A stretch of DNA of 29,367 nt, taken from the IMG/VR virus record IMGVR_UViG_3300031951_008401, positions 1-29,367 of that record. One strand, given 5' to 3'. The stretch comes from a virus. Of this stretch, positions 23,255 through 29,367 are shown piece by piece. Every line of letters begins with the position of its first letter. Position 1 is the first letter of the stretch. The translations under genes were made by a program, and so were the position numbers. The notes under the pieces are model-generated. The model did no database searches and was not told the DNA's origin. It saw only the letters and a list, made by a program, of their open reading frames with translations.

Positions 23255-23760
23255 CAAATCCTCGCAGGCTTCGCTGCCGTCAGGCAGTAGTGATAATGAT
23301 CGGGAAGAACTTCGCCGGCTGCATCCCAATCGGAGACAAAGAACGGCCGGTAATCGGTCATCGGCGTGCGCCCCACGTTGCGGGCGTAGAACGGACGATT
23401 GAGGAACCCCAATTGCTCCGGCGTCACGACCCGCGTATGGCCGGGATCACCCCAGGCCCATTTGCTGTGCTGATTAGGCGTGATGATGTAGAAGCGCCCG
23501 CCGGGGGCCAGAATGCGCCATATCTCATCGAACAGCGCGAAAAAGGAGCGCCAGTCGCCCTGGCGCCCAAGGTGCTCGACAACATCGTAGGCGTGAACCT
23601 CCGTGAAGGTGTTCGCCTCGAAGGGATAAGGAAAGACATCGAGGTCGTGAACGACATCGCAGCCCGTCCCGCCATCCATGTCGAGAGTGACGAGGGAGAT
23701 CCACTCTCCCTCGCCAAGCTTGCGTTGCCGGCTGTTACCGGCTCCGATCAACAGGTGCAT
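23254..23760 (-). CDS. SAM-dependent methyltransferase (class I)
   Basis: 168 aa from the ATG at 23760. A longer frame opens at 23853, but its first 31 residues lie inside the previous gene and look like non-coding translation, and the TGATG junction fits the shorter start. Seen: motif I LIGAGNSRQRKL (3-14), the acidic segment TLDMDGG, VHAYDVVEHL (about 60-69) as the post-II motif, and IWRILAPGGRFYIITPN (about 85-101) as the core strand-turn-strand. Known: a Rossmann-type methyltransferase domain, here without a target-recognition domain, so it is probably not a DNA methylase. It overlaps the glycosyltransferase that follows it. Inference: methylation of the same glycan or protein target. Confidence 0.82.
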   Translation of the reverse strand: MHLLIGAGNSRQRKLGEGEWISLVTLDMDGGTGCDVVHDLDVFPYPFEANTFTEVHAYDVVEHLGRQGDWRSFFALFDEIWRILAPGGRFYIITPNQHSKWAWGDPGHTRVVTPEQLGFLNRPFYARNVGRTPMTDYRPFFVSDWDAAGEVLPDHYHYCLTAAKPARI

Positions 23761-24263
23761 CAGTCGTAAGCGTAGTAGATCTCGCACGTCACCGTGCCGG
23801 CGCCCGACGACAAGTTGGCGTCCTGGATGATGAGCGTGATGTCCAGATCGCACTTTGGATCGGTGGTCTGGCCGTTCACGAACTCATAAAGCCGCTTACC
23901 CCAGTTGGCACGGTCCTTAATGAAGTCCTTCGTGCCGCTGGTCGAGCAGACGATGCCGTCGTTGATGGCATCGGGGTCGTTGGTGATGTCGCTCCGAGAC
24001 GACGTGTTATAGACGCCGATGTCAAAGGTCGCCGTCGTGGCGCCGAGTGTATCGTGAGAAATCACGGACTGGCCCAGGATGCGAACATTCGACGGCAGAC
24101 GCGCCATCAGGTAGGTGCTCGACGTGGAGTCGGCCGCAGCCGTCTCGACCGTCTCGACCCACACCTTGACGCGGCCACCGGCCTCGCCTGGATCGGCAAG
24201 AGCGAGATTGCTCGATGTCAGCCCCGTCATAATCCGGGAACCGTAGTTGGTGGTCAAAGCCAT
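23760..24263 (-). CDS. Probable head-surface (decoration) protein, 167 aa
   Basis: Seen: it starts MALTTNYGSRIMTGL and continues with Gly/Ala/Thr-rich beta-like segments (VKVWVETVETAAADSTSSTYLMARLP, VISHDTLGATTATFDIGVYNT), then a charged SGTKDFIKDRANWGKRLYEFVNG (about 108-130) and a beta C-terminus. It has no membrane segment and no enzyme motif. A strong Shine-Dalgarno (AGGAGA) precedes the ATG at 24263. Position directly after the major capsid protein, and the size, match the capsid-cementing or decoration proteins of many tailed phages; I do not recognise the family, so the role is inferred. It precedes the methyltransferase/glycosyltransferase pair by a one-base overlap. Confidence 0.65.
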   Translation of the reverse strand: MALTTNYGSRIMTGLTSSNLALADPGEAGGRVKVWVETVETAAADSTSSTYLMARLPSNVRILGQSVISHDTLGATTATFDIGVYNTSSRSDITNDPDAINDGIVCSTSGTKDFIKDRANWGKRLYEFVNGQTTDPKCDLDITLIIQDANLSSGAGTVTCEIYYAYD

Positions 24264-24310
24264 TGGATTGATCTCCTAGAGATTGATGCGTTGATGAGTG
24301 CCGTCAGCTA

Positions 24311-25213
24311 TTAGCCTGGGCCAGCCGTCGGATCGCACTCGATGTAGCCCACGCGGGCCTCTTCCATGCGCGTCGCACCAATGGTCATCGAGAGAAACAC
24401 CTGCGTCGCATAGTTTTTGTCCGCGCGCTCGCTGATGCGCGAAGAGATGTCCTTGCCGACGCCAAGCAGCATGCCGCCCTTGGCCCAGAACAGGCACTTG
24501 TGGTCGGAGTTGGTATCCGTCCCGATGCGCTCCGTCACCACGATGTTGAAGCCGGCGAACTGCGCGACCTGGCCATTCACCAACGGCTTGATCGAATTGT
24601 AATCGTGGCTCGATACGCGGGTGTCCATCAGCAGCGACTTGACCTGTGCCGCGTTGATGACGCACCAGCACTCATCGTCCGGGTCGACGTTGCCGGCCGA
24701 AAGAAGCTTTTTGGCTTCCAGCAGCTTGGCCACGTTAAGCCCGAGATCCGCGCCGGACACGCCCGGCCAACGGGTCTGAACGTCAACGATCATATTGGTA
24801 TCAAACGCCGTCGACGTGCCGCCATCGACGCCCGTGTAGGCCGTGCCGTCGGCGGCTGCGATGATCGCGTCATCCATGGCGCGTCCCATGGCCATCGCAC
24901 CAGCCTCGGCATACTGCGAGGTTGGGTCGATGAGCATGCGGATCTGGTCCTCGCCGTCGATCAGGTCGGCCCAGTCGTAGTCACTGAGCGACACGCGGCG
25001 ACGGGTGTGCGGGGTGTCCATGCGCGGCGTGTCGGCATGCCGAGACGTGCGCAGGCGGGCCGAGACCGCACCCAACTGCTCGAAATATGCGTTTTTGCCG
25101 TTGACGGTTTCGGTTCGCACCGCCTTGCGCAGCTTCGAACCTTTCTGCTGGCTAAGGTGGTAAACTGTGGAACGATACTGTTCCACCATAGACGTGGTGA
25201 TTTGGATCGACAT
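24311..25213 (-). CDS. Major capsid protein
   Basis: 300 aa. Seen: an N-terminal helix (MVEQYRSTVYHLSQQKGSKLR), RVSLSDYDWADLIDGEDQIRMLIDPTSQYAEAGAMAMGRAMDDAII (about 74-120), which is the long-helix spine of the HK97 fold, then AAQVKSLL and VTERIG in the P-domain, and a C-terminal E-loop/beta region ending in CDPTAGPG. Its style matches the Bordetella BPP-1-type capsid family. AGGAGG, spaced well before the ATG at 25213, is the strongest ribosome site in the window, in keeping with a highly expressed protein. It follows the scaffold gene and a small ORF and precedes the probable decoration protein. It is a good anchor for the head module. Confidence 0.9.
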   Translation of the reverse strand: MSIQITTSMVEQYRSTVYHLSQQKGSKLRKAVRTETVNGKNAYFEQLGAVSARLRTSRHADTPRMDTPHTRRRVSLSDYDWADLIDGEDQIRMLIDPTSQYAEAGAMAMGRAMDDAIIAAADGTAYTGVDGGTSTAFDTNMIVDVQTRWPGVSGADLGLNVAKLLEAKKLLSAGNVDPDDECWCVINAAQVKSLLMDTRVSSHDYNSIKPLVNGQVAQFAGFNIVVTERIGTDTNSDHKCLFWAKGGMLLGVGKDISSRISERADKNYATQVFLSMTIGATRMEEARVGYIECDPTAGPG

Positions 25214-25331
25214 GGCGTCGAGCCTCCTATCAAAATGTTGAGATAAGGGGGTGTCGTCCGCTCAGTCGGGTATCGGCTCGAAGGCCGGCCGTCCGCGTGA
25301 CAGGGTACGCTTCAGACGCTACGGAACTGCG
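25214..25331 (-). other. Non-coding leader before the capsid gene with a GGCCGGCC palindrome
   Basis: 118 bases between the small GTG ORF and the capsid ATG. No frame with a credible start is present. It contains the 8-base palindrome GGCCGGCC at 25283-25290 and, near the capsid gene, TTTTGATAGGAGG, the capsid ribosome site. A second copy of the same palindrome lies at 25378-25385 inside the small ORF. No promoter pair or hairpin plus T-run can be identified. It may simply be a leader that lets the capsid gene be translated independently. Confidence 0.3.
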
Positions 25332-25511
25332 TCAGGATGCCGGGCCGCCAACGGGCGGGTTGTCCGGGCTTTTACGCGGCCGGCCGGGGCCTCTGCGCAG
25401 GGGCTCGATGGCGTGTCCTGCGGCCTCCGGGGGCTGCGTCGTCTGCGGTGCCGGCGTGGGACGATCGATCCACACGCCATTGGCCCGCGCTAGGCGCTCG
25501 ATCTCCGTCAC
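25332..25511 (-). CDS. Small GTG-started ORF overlapping the scaffold stop, 59 aa
   Basis: Seen: a GTG at 25511 overlaps the scaffold TGA by four bases (GTGA) and opens a 59-codon frame, ending with TGA at 25332-25334. It would encode VTEIERLARANGVWIDRP, a Pro/Gln/Thr-rich middle, and a basic RGPGRPRKSPDNP near the C-terminus (40-52). GRPRK is like an AT-hook core that binds the minor groove of AT-rich DNA, though a single copy of so short a motif is weak evidence. The overlap type is the same as between other genes here, and the composition is protein-like. It could also be a -1 frameshift extension of the scaffold. Its ribosome site is weak, so expression would rely on coupling. The function is unknown. 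Confidence 0.5.
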   Translation of the reverse strand: MTEIERLARANGVWIDRPTPAPQTTQPPEAAGHAIEPLRRGPGRPRKSPDNPPVGGPAS

Positions 25512-26395
25512 GTCGCCGCATCCGGGTAACGAGCGTCAAACAGTTTCTTGCGTTCGTTCACGGCCCACTCGTGCTGTGGGTGCGCCTTGTCGAACAAGGC
25601 CGCCGTGTTTTTGCGCATGAACTCAGCAATCGATCGATCGAGATCGGCATGGTTCGGGGCCTGCGGTGCAGTGCCCTTCAAACGGGTCTCACCAAGCCGC
25701 TCCTCACCGATCTTGACCCAGGCGCGAATGGTGCGCGGGTCGTTGCCCAAACCGGTTTCATCGAGATATTTGATGTAATCGGGATCGGCAAACTGCGCTA
25801 ACGCGGCCTTGGCCAGTTGCACCTTGGCGTCGTAGCGACTGCCGTATTCCCGTTGCAGAGCGTGCTGCGCCTGGACCTTGCTTTCTTCCTGAAGCTTCTG
25901 CCAATTGTTGTGCGCCTCGATCCGCGACTTTACATAGGAGTCATAGAGGTTCTTGGTCTGGCGCTTGTTCAAGCCGTTCTGGTGCGCCCATGTGCGGAAC
26001 GCCTTCTCGCCATCCTCGTCATATTCGATCGGCAGATTGGACGGGCGCTCGATCTCATAGTCATCCGGCTTTTCCGGGCGGCCTGTTGCCGCGTACCAGC
26101 GTTGCCAGCCTTCTTCATCGTCGTCGCCGGCAGGCACCGGCACTTTCTCGCGCCCCAGCAACTTTTCGAGGGATTGGTAGCTTCTACCCATGTCCTCGAT
26201 CTTGGCCGTTTTCCGTTCCGCGTCCCAGAACTTAGTCGGGATATACTCGGGCGGCCCATCCTGGACCGCTTGAACCGTTGCCGCCGCACTTCCCGGCGGA
26301 GGCGCGGTGCCACCAGCGTCGGCCGGGTTGCCGCCTTGCCCCGCGCCTGGCTCAACGCCAGCCGTCAGGATAGACGACCCTGCATCCAAACTCAT
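25508..26395 (-). CDS. Scaffolding (head assembly) protein
   Basis: 295 aa. Seen: a low-complexity Gly/Ala/Pro-rich N-terminus (1-45), then PTKFWDAERKTAKIEDMGRSYQSLEKLLGR (about 53-82), which is the conserved segment of podovirus scaffold proteins. A TGRPEKPDDYEIERP motif (104-118) follows, and after it a long charged helical region rich in Lys, Glu, Gln and Ala (about 130-290) with almost no Cys. Known: scaffold proteins of this type direct capsid assembly and then leave the head. The Shine-Dalgarno GATGAGG precedes the ATG at 26395. Position between the portal/Bbp19-like genes and the capsid gene is the usual order. Its stop overlaps the start of a possible small ORF. Confidence 0.86.
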   Translation of the reverse strand: MSLDAGSSILTAGVEPGAGQGGNPADAGGTAPPPGSAAATVQAVQDGPPEYIPTKFWDAERKTAKIEDMGRSYQSLEKLLGREKVPVPAGDDDEEGWQRWYAATGRPEKPDDYEIERPSNLPIEYDEDGEKAFRTWAHQNGLNKRQTKNLYDSYVKSRIEAHNNWQKLQEESKVQAQHALQREYGSRYDAKVQLAKAALAQFADPDYIKYLDETGLGNDPRTIRAWVKIGEERLGETRLKGTAPQAPNHADLDRSIAEFMRKNTAALFDKAHPQHEWAVNERKKLFDARYPDAAT

Positions 26396-26405
26396 GCAAT
26401 CCTCA

Positions 26406-26672
26406 TCATCGTATCAGGCGATCAACGAGGTCGATATCCTCGGTCGCGGTTTCAGCAAAGCGCTCGGGCTTGAGCGCCAGCAATTGCGCAATACGCAGCG
26501 CAACATTCCGTTCGCCGTTGGCCGTGGCGATCTCGATGGGATCGCGGCCCTGGATCGGCGAATAGACGTGAAACTCGGCAAACAAATTGGCGATGGCCAT
26601 GCGGCCTTCGGGGGTCGCGTAAATTGATTTCCACGCGGCCGACAACGCGCCTTGCGCGGGCTTTCGTGCCAT
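26406..26672 (-). CDS. Bbp19-like phage protein, 88 aa
   Basis: Seen: a basic start (MARKPAQGALSAAWKSIY), then EGRMAIANLFAEFHVYSPI (about 22-40), NGERNVALRIAQLLALKPE (about 51-69), and an acidic C-terminal helix ending VDRLIR. This pattern of G-x-x-V/I-L-x-x-L-x-x-x-F-H-V followed by G-x-R-x-V-x-x-x-I matches the small protein next to the portal gene of Bordetella phage BPP-1 (Bbp19) and relatives. Its biochemical role is unknown to me; it is probably a small head or packaging protein. The ATG overlaps the portal stop in a TAATG junction, so it is coupled to portal translation. Confidence 0.72.
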   Translation of the reverse strand: MARKPAQGALSAAWKSIYATPEGRMAIANLFAEFHVYSPIQGRDPIEIATANGERNVALRIAQLLALKPERFAETATEDIDLVDRLIR

Positions 26673-28456
26673 TACAGCGCCGCCGGTTCTGGCATTTCAC
26701 CTTGAGCCAGTTGGCTCATCTCGTAGCGGGCGCGCGGGTTTTCCTGGGCTTCACCGGCAAACTGCGAGATCAGCGCAGCCAGGTTGCCGCCCTTCTCAGC
26801 GCCAGCACTCAGATCCTTGATGCCACGCGCGCCGGTCGCCATGATGTTGGCCGCAGGCCCAGCCACAGCCAACTGCTGCTGCATCTGCTCCATTTGCGCG
26901 CCCTGCTCCATCGCTTCTTCATCGCGCAGCAAATCGGGATCGTTGTTAAAGAGATCCCACAGCCACGAGACCAGGGCATCCACGTCGACGCGCTTCTGGA
27001 CGATCTGCGCCATGACCTCGGGGCCAAAGGCTGACAGCACTTGGAAGGTCTGCATGATGCCGCTGATCGCCTGCTGCTTCTGCGCGGTGGCGATCGGCGA
27101 CACATACTCAACCGTGAAATCCAAGCCCTGGATTTCCTTCGGGGCCGGCGGCAACTCGCCAAGCCTGGACAAAATTCCAAAGACGCGATCCACCAGCGGC
27201 CCAAGCATTTCGCTTTCGAGGCGTCCAATCAGCGGACCAAACAACCGCATCTGCTCAGCCGTGCGCTGCATCACCTCGGTGGCCGTCATGTTGGCGCGGT
27301 CGGTCATCCTCATGATGTCCGCAAAAAACGTGCGCAGGATGCGCTCGCGCAGGGCAAGCTGATCCTCCATCATCGCCTGGATGCCTTGCAGGCTGACCGG
27401 CATCTGGAACACGCTGTCGGACGGGTTGCCTCTAAAGTACATCAGACCGCCCGGCACGGTGCGCGCCTGGCCAATCAGGCTGTCGTCGCGAATGCCCATC
27501 GGCGGGTCGGCGGCTTTTTGCAGGAGCTTGATCTTGGTCAACTCCATGGCCTGCAGCATCTTGATGTCGGGCAGCGCCGTCATAGCTGGCGAACGGCCAT
27601 AGACCTCGCCACCGTAGCGCGACCAGCGCGGCACCAGATACGGGAACTCGGGAAAGCCGCTTTCTTCCAGCAGGTGGCACGTCTCGTGCTCGAAATAGAT
27701 CGAGGCGAACGGCATGTTTTTCGGATTCTTCTTGCCGTATTCGCGCTCGTCATCCTCGCGCGGATGCACGCAATGGATGACCTTCACCGTCTCGTCATAG
27801 AGCTTGTCCTGGTACTTTTTTCGAACTTCGTCCGAGACTTTCCAGACGCCTTTGCGCTCCATTTGAATCATGTGCCGCACGGTATAAGATGTGCAGCGCA
27901 TCAGCGTGTCGACCTTGCCGTCGACGTTCTCGGCAATCACGCACTCGGCGAGCGGTCGGGATTCGAACAGCAACCCATTGTCGTCGCGCTGGCCGATGTA
28001 GATGACCGCCGTTCCAAACGCGCCGAGATCCAGATAGGCCTCATGCAGCGTCGTGGTGAAGTTGGTGCCCGGTTGGTACAACTTCGTCCACATTTTCTCC
28101 TCGACATCGGAGAGATATTTCTGGACCGCAGGCGCTTCATTGACCGGGGTTTGCGAGCCGTCCTGATTGACGACATCGCCGGTCATCAGGCGCAGCGAAA
28201 ACCAGCGGCTTGCCGGGTTCGTCGCCATGCCATGCAGGCCAGCGGCCAACATCTCGTTGGCGTGAATGCCGGTCGAGTCATAGACGCGGTTCATCTTCTT
28301 TTCGCCGGGCGTTCGCATCCCGACAAAATCGATCTTACGGGGCGAGACGAGTTCACCAACCTCCTGCCAGTGGCTTTCGCAGTTCGTGCGTTCCGACGCG
28401 CTTTTCAGCCCGTCGTAGCGCTCTTTGAGGTGAACGATCTTCTCGTCATAATCCAT
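26672..28456 (-). CDS. Portal (head-to-tail connector) protein
   Basis: 594 aa, within the usual length of podovirus connectors. Seen: the N-terminus VHLKERYDGLKSASERTNCE with SHWQEVGELVSPRKIDF (about 28-44), AAGLHGMATNPASRWFSL (about 72-89), YDETVKVIHCVHPRED (about 221-236), PYLVPRWSRYGGEVYGRSPAM (about 273-293), and MTDRANMTATEVMQRTAEQMR (about 390-410) are typical of the head-tail connector family to which T7 gp8 belongs. The C-terminus is Gln/Met/Ala-rich, like the barrel and crown of connectors. Known: twelve copies form the ring through which DNA enters and leaves. The start at 28456 is five bases after the preceding gene's stop and has a weak ribosome site. The 487-codon plus-strand frame over it is a shadow. 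Confidence 0.9.
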   Translation of the reverse strand: MDYDEKIVHLKERYDGLKSASERTNCESHWQEVGELVSPRKIDFVGMRTPGEKKMNRVYDSTGIHANEMLAAGLHGMATNPASRWFSLRLMTGDVVNQDGSQTPVNEAPAVQKYLSDVEEKMWTKLYQPGTNFTTTLHEAYLDLGAFGTAVIYIGQRDDNGLLFESRPLAECVIAENVDGKVDTLMRCTSYTVRHMIQMERKGVWKVSDEVRKKYQDKLYDETVKVIHCVHPREDDEREYGKKNPKNMPFASIYFEHETCHLLEESGFPEFPYLVPRWSRYGGEVYGRSPAMTALPDIKMLQAMELTKIKLLQKAADPPMGIRDDSLIGQARTVPGGLMYFRGNPSDSVFQMPVSLQGIQAMMEDQLALRERILRTFFADIMRMTDRANMTATEVMQRTAEQMRLFGPLIGRLESEMLGPLVDRVFGILSRLGELPPAPKEIQGLDFTVEYVSPIATAQKQQAISGIMQTFQVLSAFGPEVMAQIVQKRVDVDALVSWLWDLFNNDPDLLRDEEAMEQGAQMEQMQQQLAVAGPAANIMATGARGIKDLSAGAEKGGNLAALISQFAGEAQENPRARYEMSQLAQGEMPEPAAL

Positions 28457-28460
28457 GCGC

Positions 28461-28664
28461 TTAGGTGCCCAACACGGGAGACGCGCCCGCGACCTGCGGC
28501 GTGAGACCAGCGCCGGTCATGGCGCTCGACGGCCCGCCCTGGACGCGCGCACGAGTCTGGCGATTACGGGTGGATTCCACCTTGGTATCGAGCACGGTCG
28601 GCGGCGGCGGTGGCGCTTCGGGCGGCGGCGGGGCAGGCGGTGCTTTCGCAGAAGACATGCACAT
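28461..28664 (-). CDS. Small Met-Cys, Pro-rich virion-type protein (third of three), 67 aa
   Basis: Seen: MCMSSAKAPPAPPPPEAPPPPP is followed by a short charged segment (TKVESTRNRQTRARVQGGP) and an Ala/Gly-rich C-terminus ending SPVLGT. Short phage proteins with a Pro-rich N-terminus, a basic middle and a final VLGT/LLGA-like tail are common immediately before portal genes. The ATG overlaps the previous gene's TAA (TAATG), and the stop lies four bases before the portal ATG. Known: in T7 the positions just before the portal gene are occupied by gp6.7 and gp7.3, small proteins ejected with the DNA. The similarity is in size, composition and place; homology is not proven. Confidence 0.68.
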   Translation of the reverse strand: MCMSSAKAPPAPPPPEAPPPPPTVLDTKVESTRNRQTRARVQGGPSSAMTGAGLTPQVAGASPVLGT

Positions 28665-28858
28665 TAGACCGCTCCCATGACTGTCGTTGCGCCGAGTTCA
28701 GAGCCGAACGCTGGCGCTTGCGCGGCCTGCGTGGCGGCTACTTTCTGCTGTTGGTTGACGGTGGTGTTGGACACATCCGGCACGGCATTGGCGGCCGTCG
28801 TCTGCACGACGGGTGCGGGGGCCGGTGGCGCGGACTTCTTCTTGCTGCCGAAACACAT
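28664..28858 (-). CDS. Small Met-Cys protein with FGSELG tail (second of three), 64 aa
   Basis: Seen: MCFGSKKKSAPPAPAPVVQ, then an Ala/Thr/Gln-rich middle, and a C-terminus containing FGSELGATTVMG. The N-terminal MCFGS and the C-terminal FGSELG are both shared with the 67-aa protein just upstream, so the two look like duplicated paralogues. A strong GGAGG precedes the ATG at 28858. No membrane helix or known domain is present. Known: T7 gp6.7 begins MCFSPK and carries an EFG motif, and lies before the portal gene. I infer a small ejected or head-internal protein of that kind. Confidence 0.7.
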   Translation of the reverse strand: MCFGSKKKSAPPAPAPVVQTTAANAVPDVSNTTVNQQQKVAATQAAQAPAFGSELGATTVMGAV

Positions 28859-28874
28859 CTGTCATTGCCTCCGT

Positions 28875-29078
28875 TTAATACGTTGCCGGCGTCGGCGCGG
28901 TGCCGCTGGTGCCCAGCTCAGACCCGAACTCGTCTTCCTGCGGTTGGCTTTGTGCCGCCGCCATCTGCTGTTGCTGCTGCTGCTTCAAGCTGTCAGCGCC
29001 AGCCCGGAAGTCGAACGTGGTCGGCTTCTTTGGTTCGGGCGGAACGGTTGTTTTGGGCTTGGAACTTCCAAAGCACAT
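28875..29078 (-). CDS. Small Met-Cys protein with FGSELG tail (first of three), 67 aa
   Basis: Seen: MCFGSSKPKTTVPPEPKKP, a Gln run (QQQQQQ, about 33-38), and a C-terminus with EDEFGSELGTSG. The MCFGS start and FGSELG motif pair it with the next gene. GGAGG sits before the ATG at 29078, inside the end of the 82-aa gene, whose TAA overlaps the ATG (TAATG). Low-complexity, disordered and soluble by composition. Inference: a small virion or ejected protein like the T7 gp6.7 group. The function is unproven. Confidence 0.7.
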   Translation of the reverse strand: MCFGSSKPKTTVPPEPKKPTTFDFRAGADSLKQQQQQQMAAAQSQPQEDEFGSELGTSGTAPTPATY

Positions 29079-29326
29079 TAATTTGCCTCCAGATATTCGC
29101 GCAGGATGCGGGCCTGAGCGACTTGCAGCGCGCCCATCAGCGCCACCGATTGGCGATTGCTGGCGTAATTGGTGGCGGTCACGCCGTCACGGCCGACACC
29201 TGCAATCGCAATCGCCGTGATCGTGCCGTCCATGGCCAGCTTCAGCATGCTGTGCAGTGCCATCAGGACATACTCATCCGGATCGTTCGCGACAGGCGGA
29301 ACCACGGTCAGCACGGGCGCAGTCAT
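29078..29326 (-). CDS. Small hypothetical phage protein, 82 aa
   Basis: Unrecognised. Seen: MTAPVLTVVPPVANDPDEYVLMALHSMLKLAMDGTITAIAIAGVGRDG (1-48), followed by a helical C-terminal part (RQSVALMGALQVAQARILREYLEAN). The middle has alternating hydrophobic residues that look like a small alpha/beta fold. Proteins of this length with DGTITAIAIAG and a final AQ-R helix are frequent in phage late regions but have no function that I know. The ATG overlaps the upstream gene's TGA (ATGA), and its own stop overlaps the next gene. It is probably part of the head operon. Confidence 0.65.
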   Translation of the reverse strand: MTAPVLTVVPPVANDPDEYVLMALHSMLKLAMDGTITAIAIAGVGRDGVTATNYASNRQSVALMGALQVAQARILREYLEAN

Positions 29327-29367
29327 GCAGCAGCCTCTTTAGGACGCACGTAATCGGGGCGAAGCAC
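29323..29367 (-). CDS. C-terminal end of an upstream gene, cut by the window edge
   Basis: Only 14 residues (VLRPDYVRPKEAAA) and the TGA are inside the window. The ATGA overlap with the next gene supports this frame as coding. In this kind of phage the large terminase subunit often lies just before the portal region, so it could be the end of that gene, but 14 residues cannot show it. Confidence 0.45.
   Translation of the reverse strand: MLRPDYVRPKEAAA

Noticed and set aside
23255-23329. N-terminal extension of the glycosyltransferase to 23329
   Set aside because: The extra 25 residues are Ser/Arg-rich shadow of the methyltransferase gene; the ATG at 23254 fits the overlap pattern.
23761-23853. 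N-terminal extension of the methyltransferase to 23853
   Set aside because: The extra 31 residues overlap the decoration-type gene and are His/Arg-rich; the ATG at 23760 fits the TGATG junction and begins just before motif I.
27041-28504. A 487-codon plus-strand frame opposite the portal gene
   Set aside because: The portal on the minus strand is recognisable throughout; the plus frame is a GC-rich shadow without a domain or operon context.
1-29367. tRNA genes, CRISPR arrays, insertion sequences, attachment sites and T7-type repeated promoters
   Set aside because: Reading both strands showed no cloverleaf, no regularly spaced repeats, no transposase, and no conserved 20-base element recurring between genes. 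Weak copies could still have been missed by eye.

Overview
The window is the virion-morphogenesis half of a short-tailed (podovirus-type) bacteriophage, free or integrated as a prophage. Almost every gene is on the minus strand, tightly packed, and often joined by ATGA, TGATG or TAATG overlaps, as in one long late operon read from right to left. Base composition is GC-rich (about 60% by eye). Codon use and protein style suggest a proteobacterial host, perhaps an alphaproteobacterium, but no host gene, integrase, tRNA, replication gene or lysis cassette is visible. Whether this is a prophage and who the host is cannot be settled from the window.

Layout in the direction of transcription (right to left). 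29.37-28.46 kb: the end of an upstream gene, a small unknown, and three tiny Met-Cys, Pro/Gln/Ala-rich proteins that recall the small ejected proteins just upstream of the T7 portal. 28.46-23.76 kb is the head module: portal, Bbp19-like protein, scaffold, a short GTG-started ORF, major capsid protein and a probable head-surface protein. 23.76-22.56 kb: a methyltransferase and a glycosyltransferase. 22.53-20.09 kb: two Ser/Thr/Ala-rich structural-type proteins and a tail fibre. 20.09-15.50 kb is the tail module: a transglutaminase-like cysteine protein, a T7 gp11-like tail tube protein A, an HNH endonuclease on the opposite strand, and a T7 gp12-like tail nozzle protein. 15.50-3.51 kb: three internal-virion-type proteins in the T7 14-15-16 positions, namely a small Met-Cys protein, an 1141-aa peptidoglycan hydrolase (lytic transglycosylase plus M15 peptidase), and a 2672-aa polyvalent protein with metallopeptidase and ADP-ribosyltransferase domains. 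3.37-0 kb: three small conserved phage proteins, then a methyltransferase fused to a DUF115/Maf-like domain, and a DxD glycosyltransferase that runs off the left edge.

How the parts fit together. Portal, scaffold and capsid proteins build the head. Tube A, the nozzle and the fibre build the tail and bind the host. The internal proteins are probably ejected, opening the cell wall and delivering enzyme domains into the cell. The two glycosyl/methyl-transferase groups could decorate virion proteins or host surface glycans. The most unusual parts are the multi-enzyme giant protein with its repeated Phe-Ala linkers, the transglutaminase-like protein in the tail module, and the two glycan-modification groups. 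All family assignments were made by reading the protein sequences; no database search was run.
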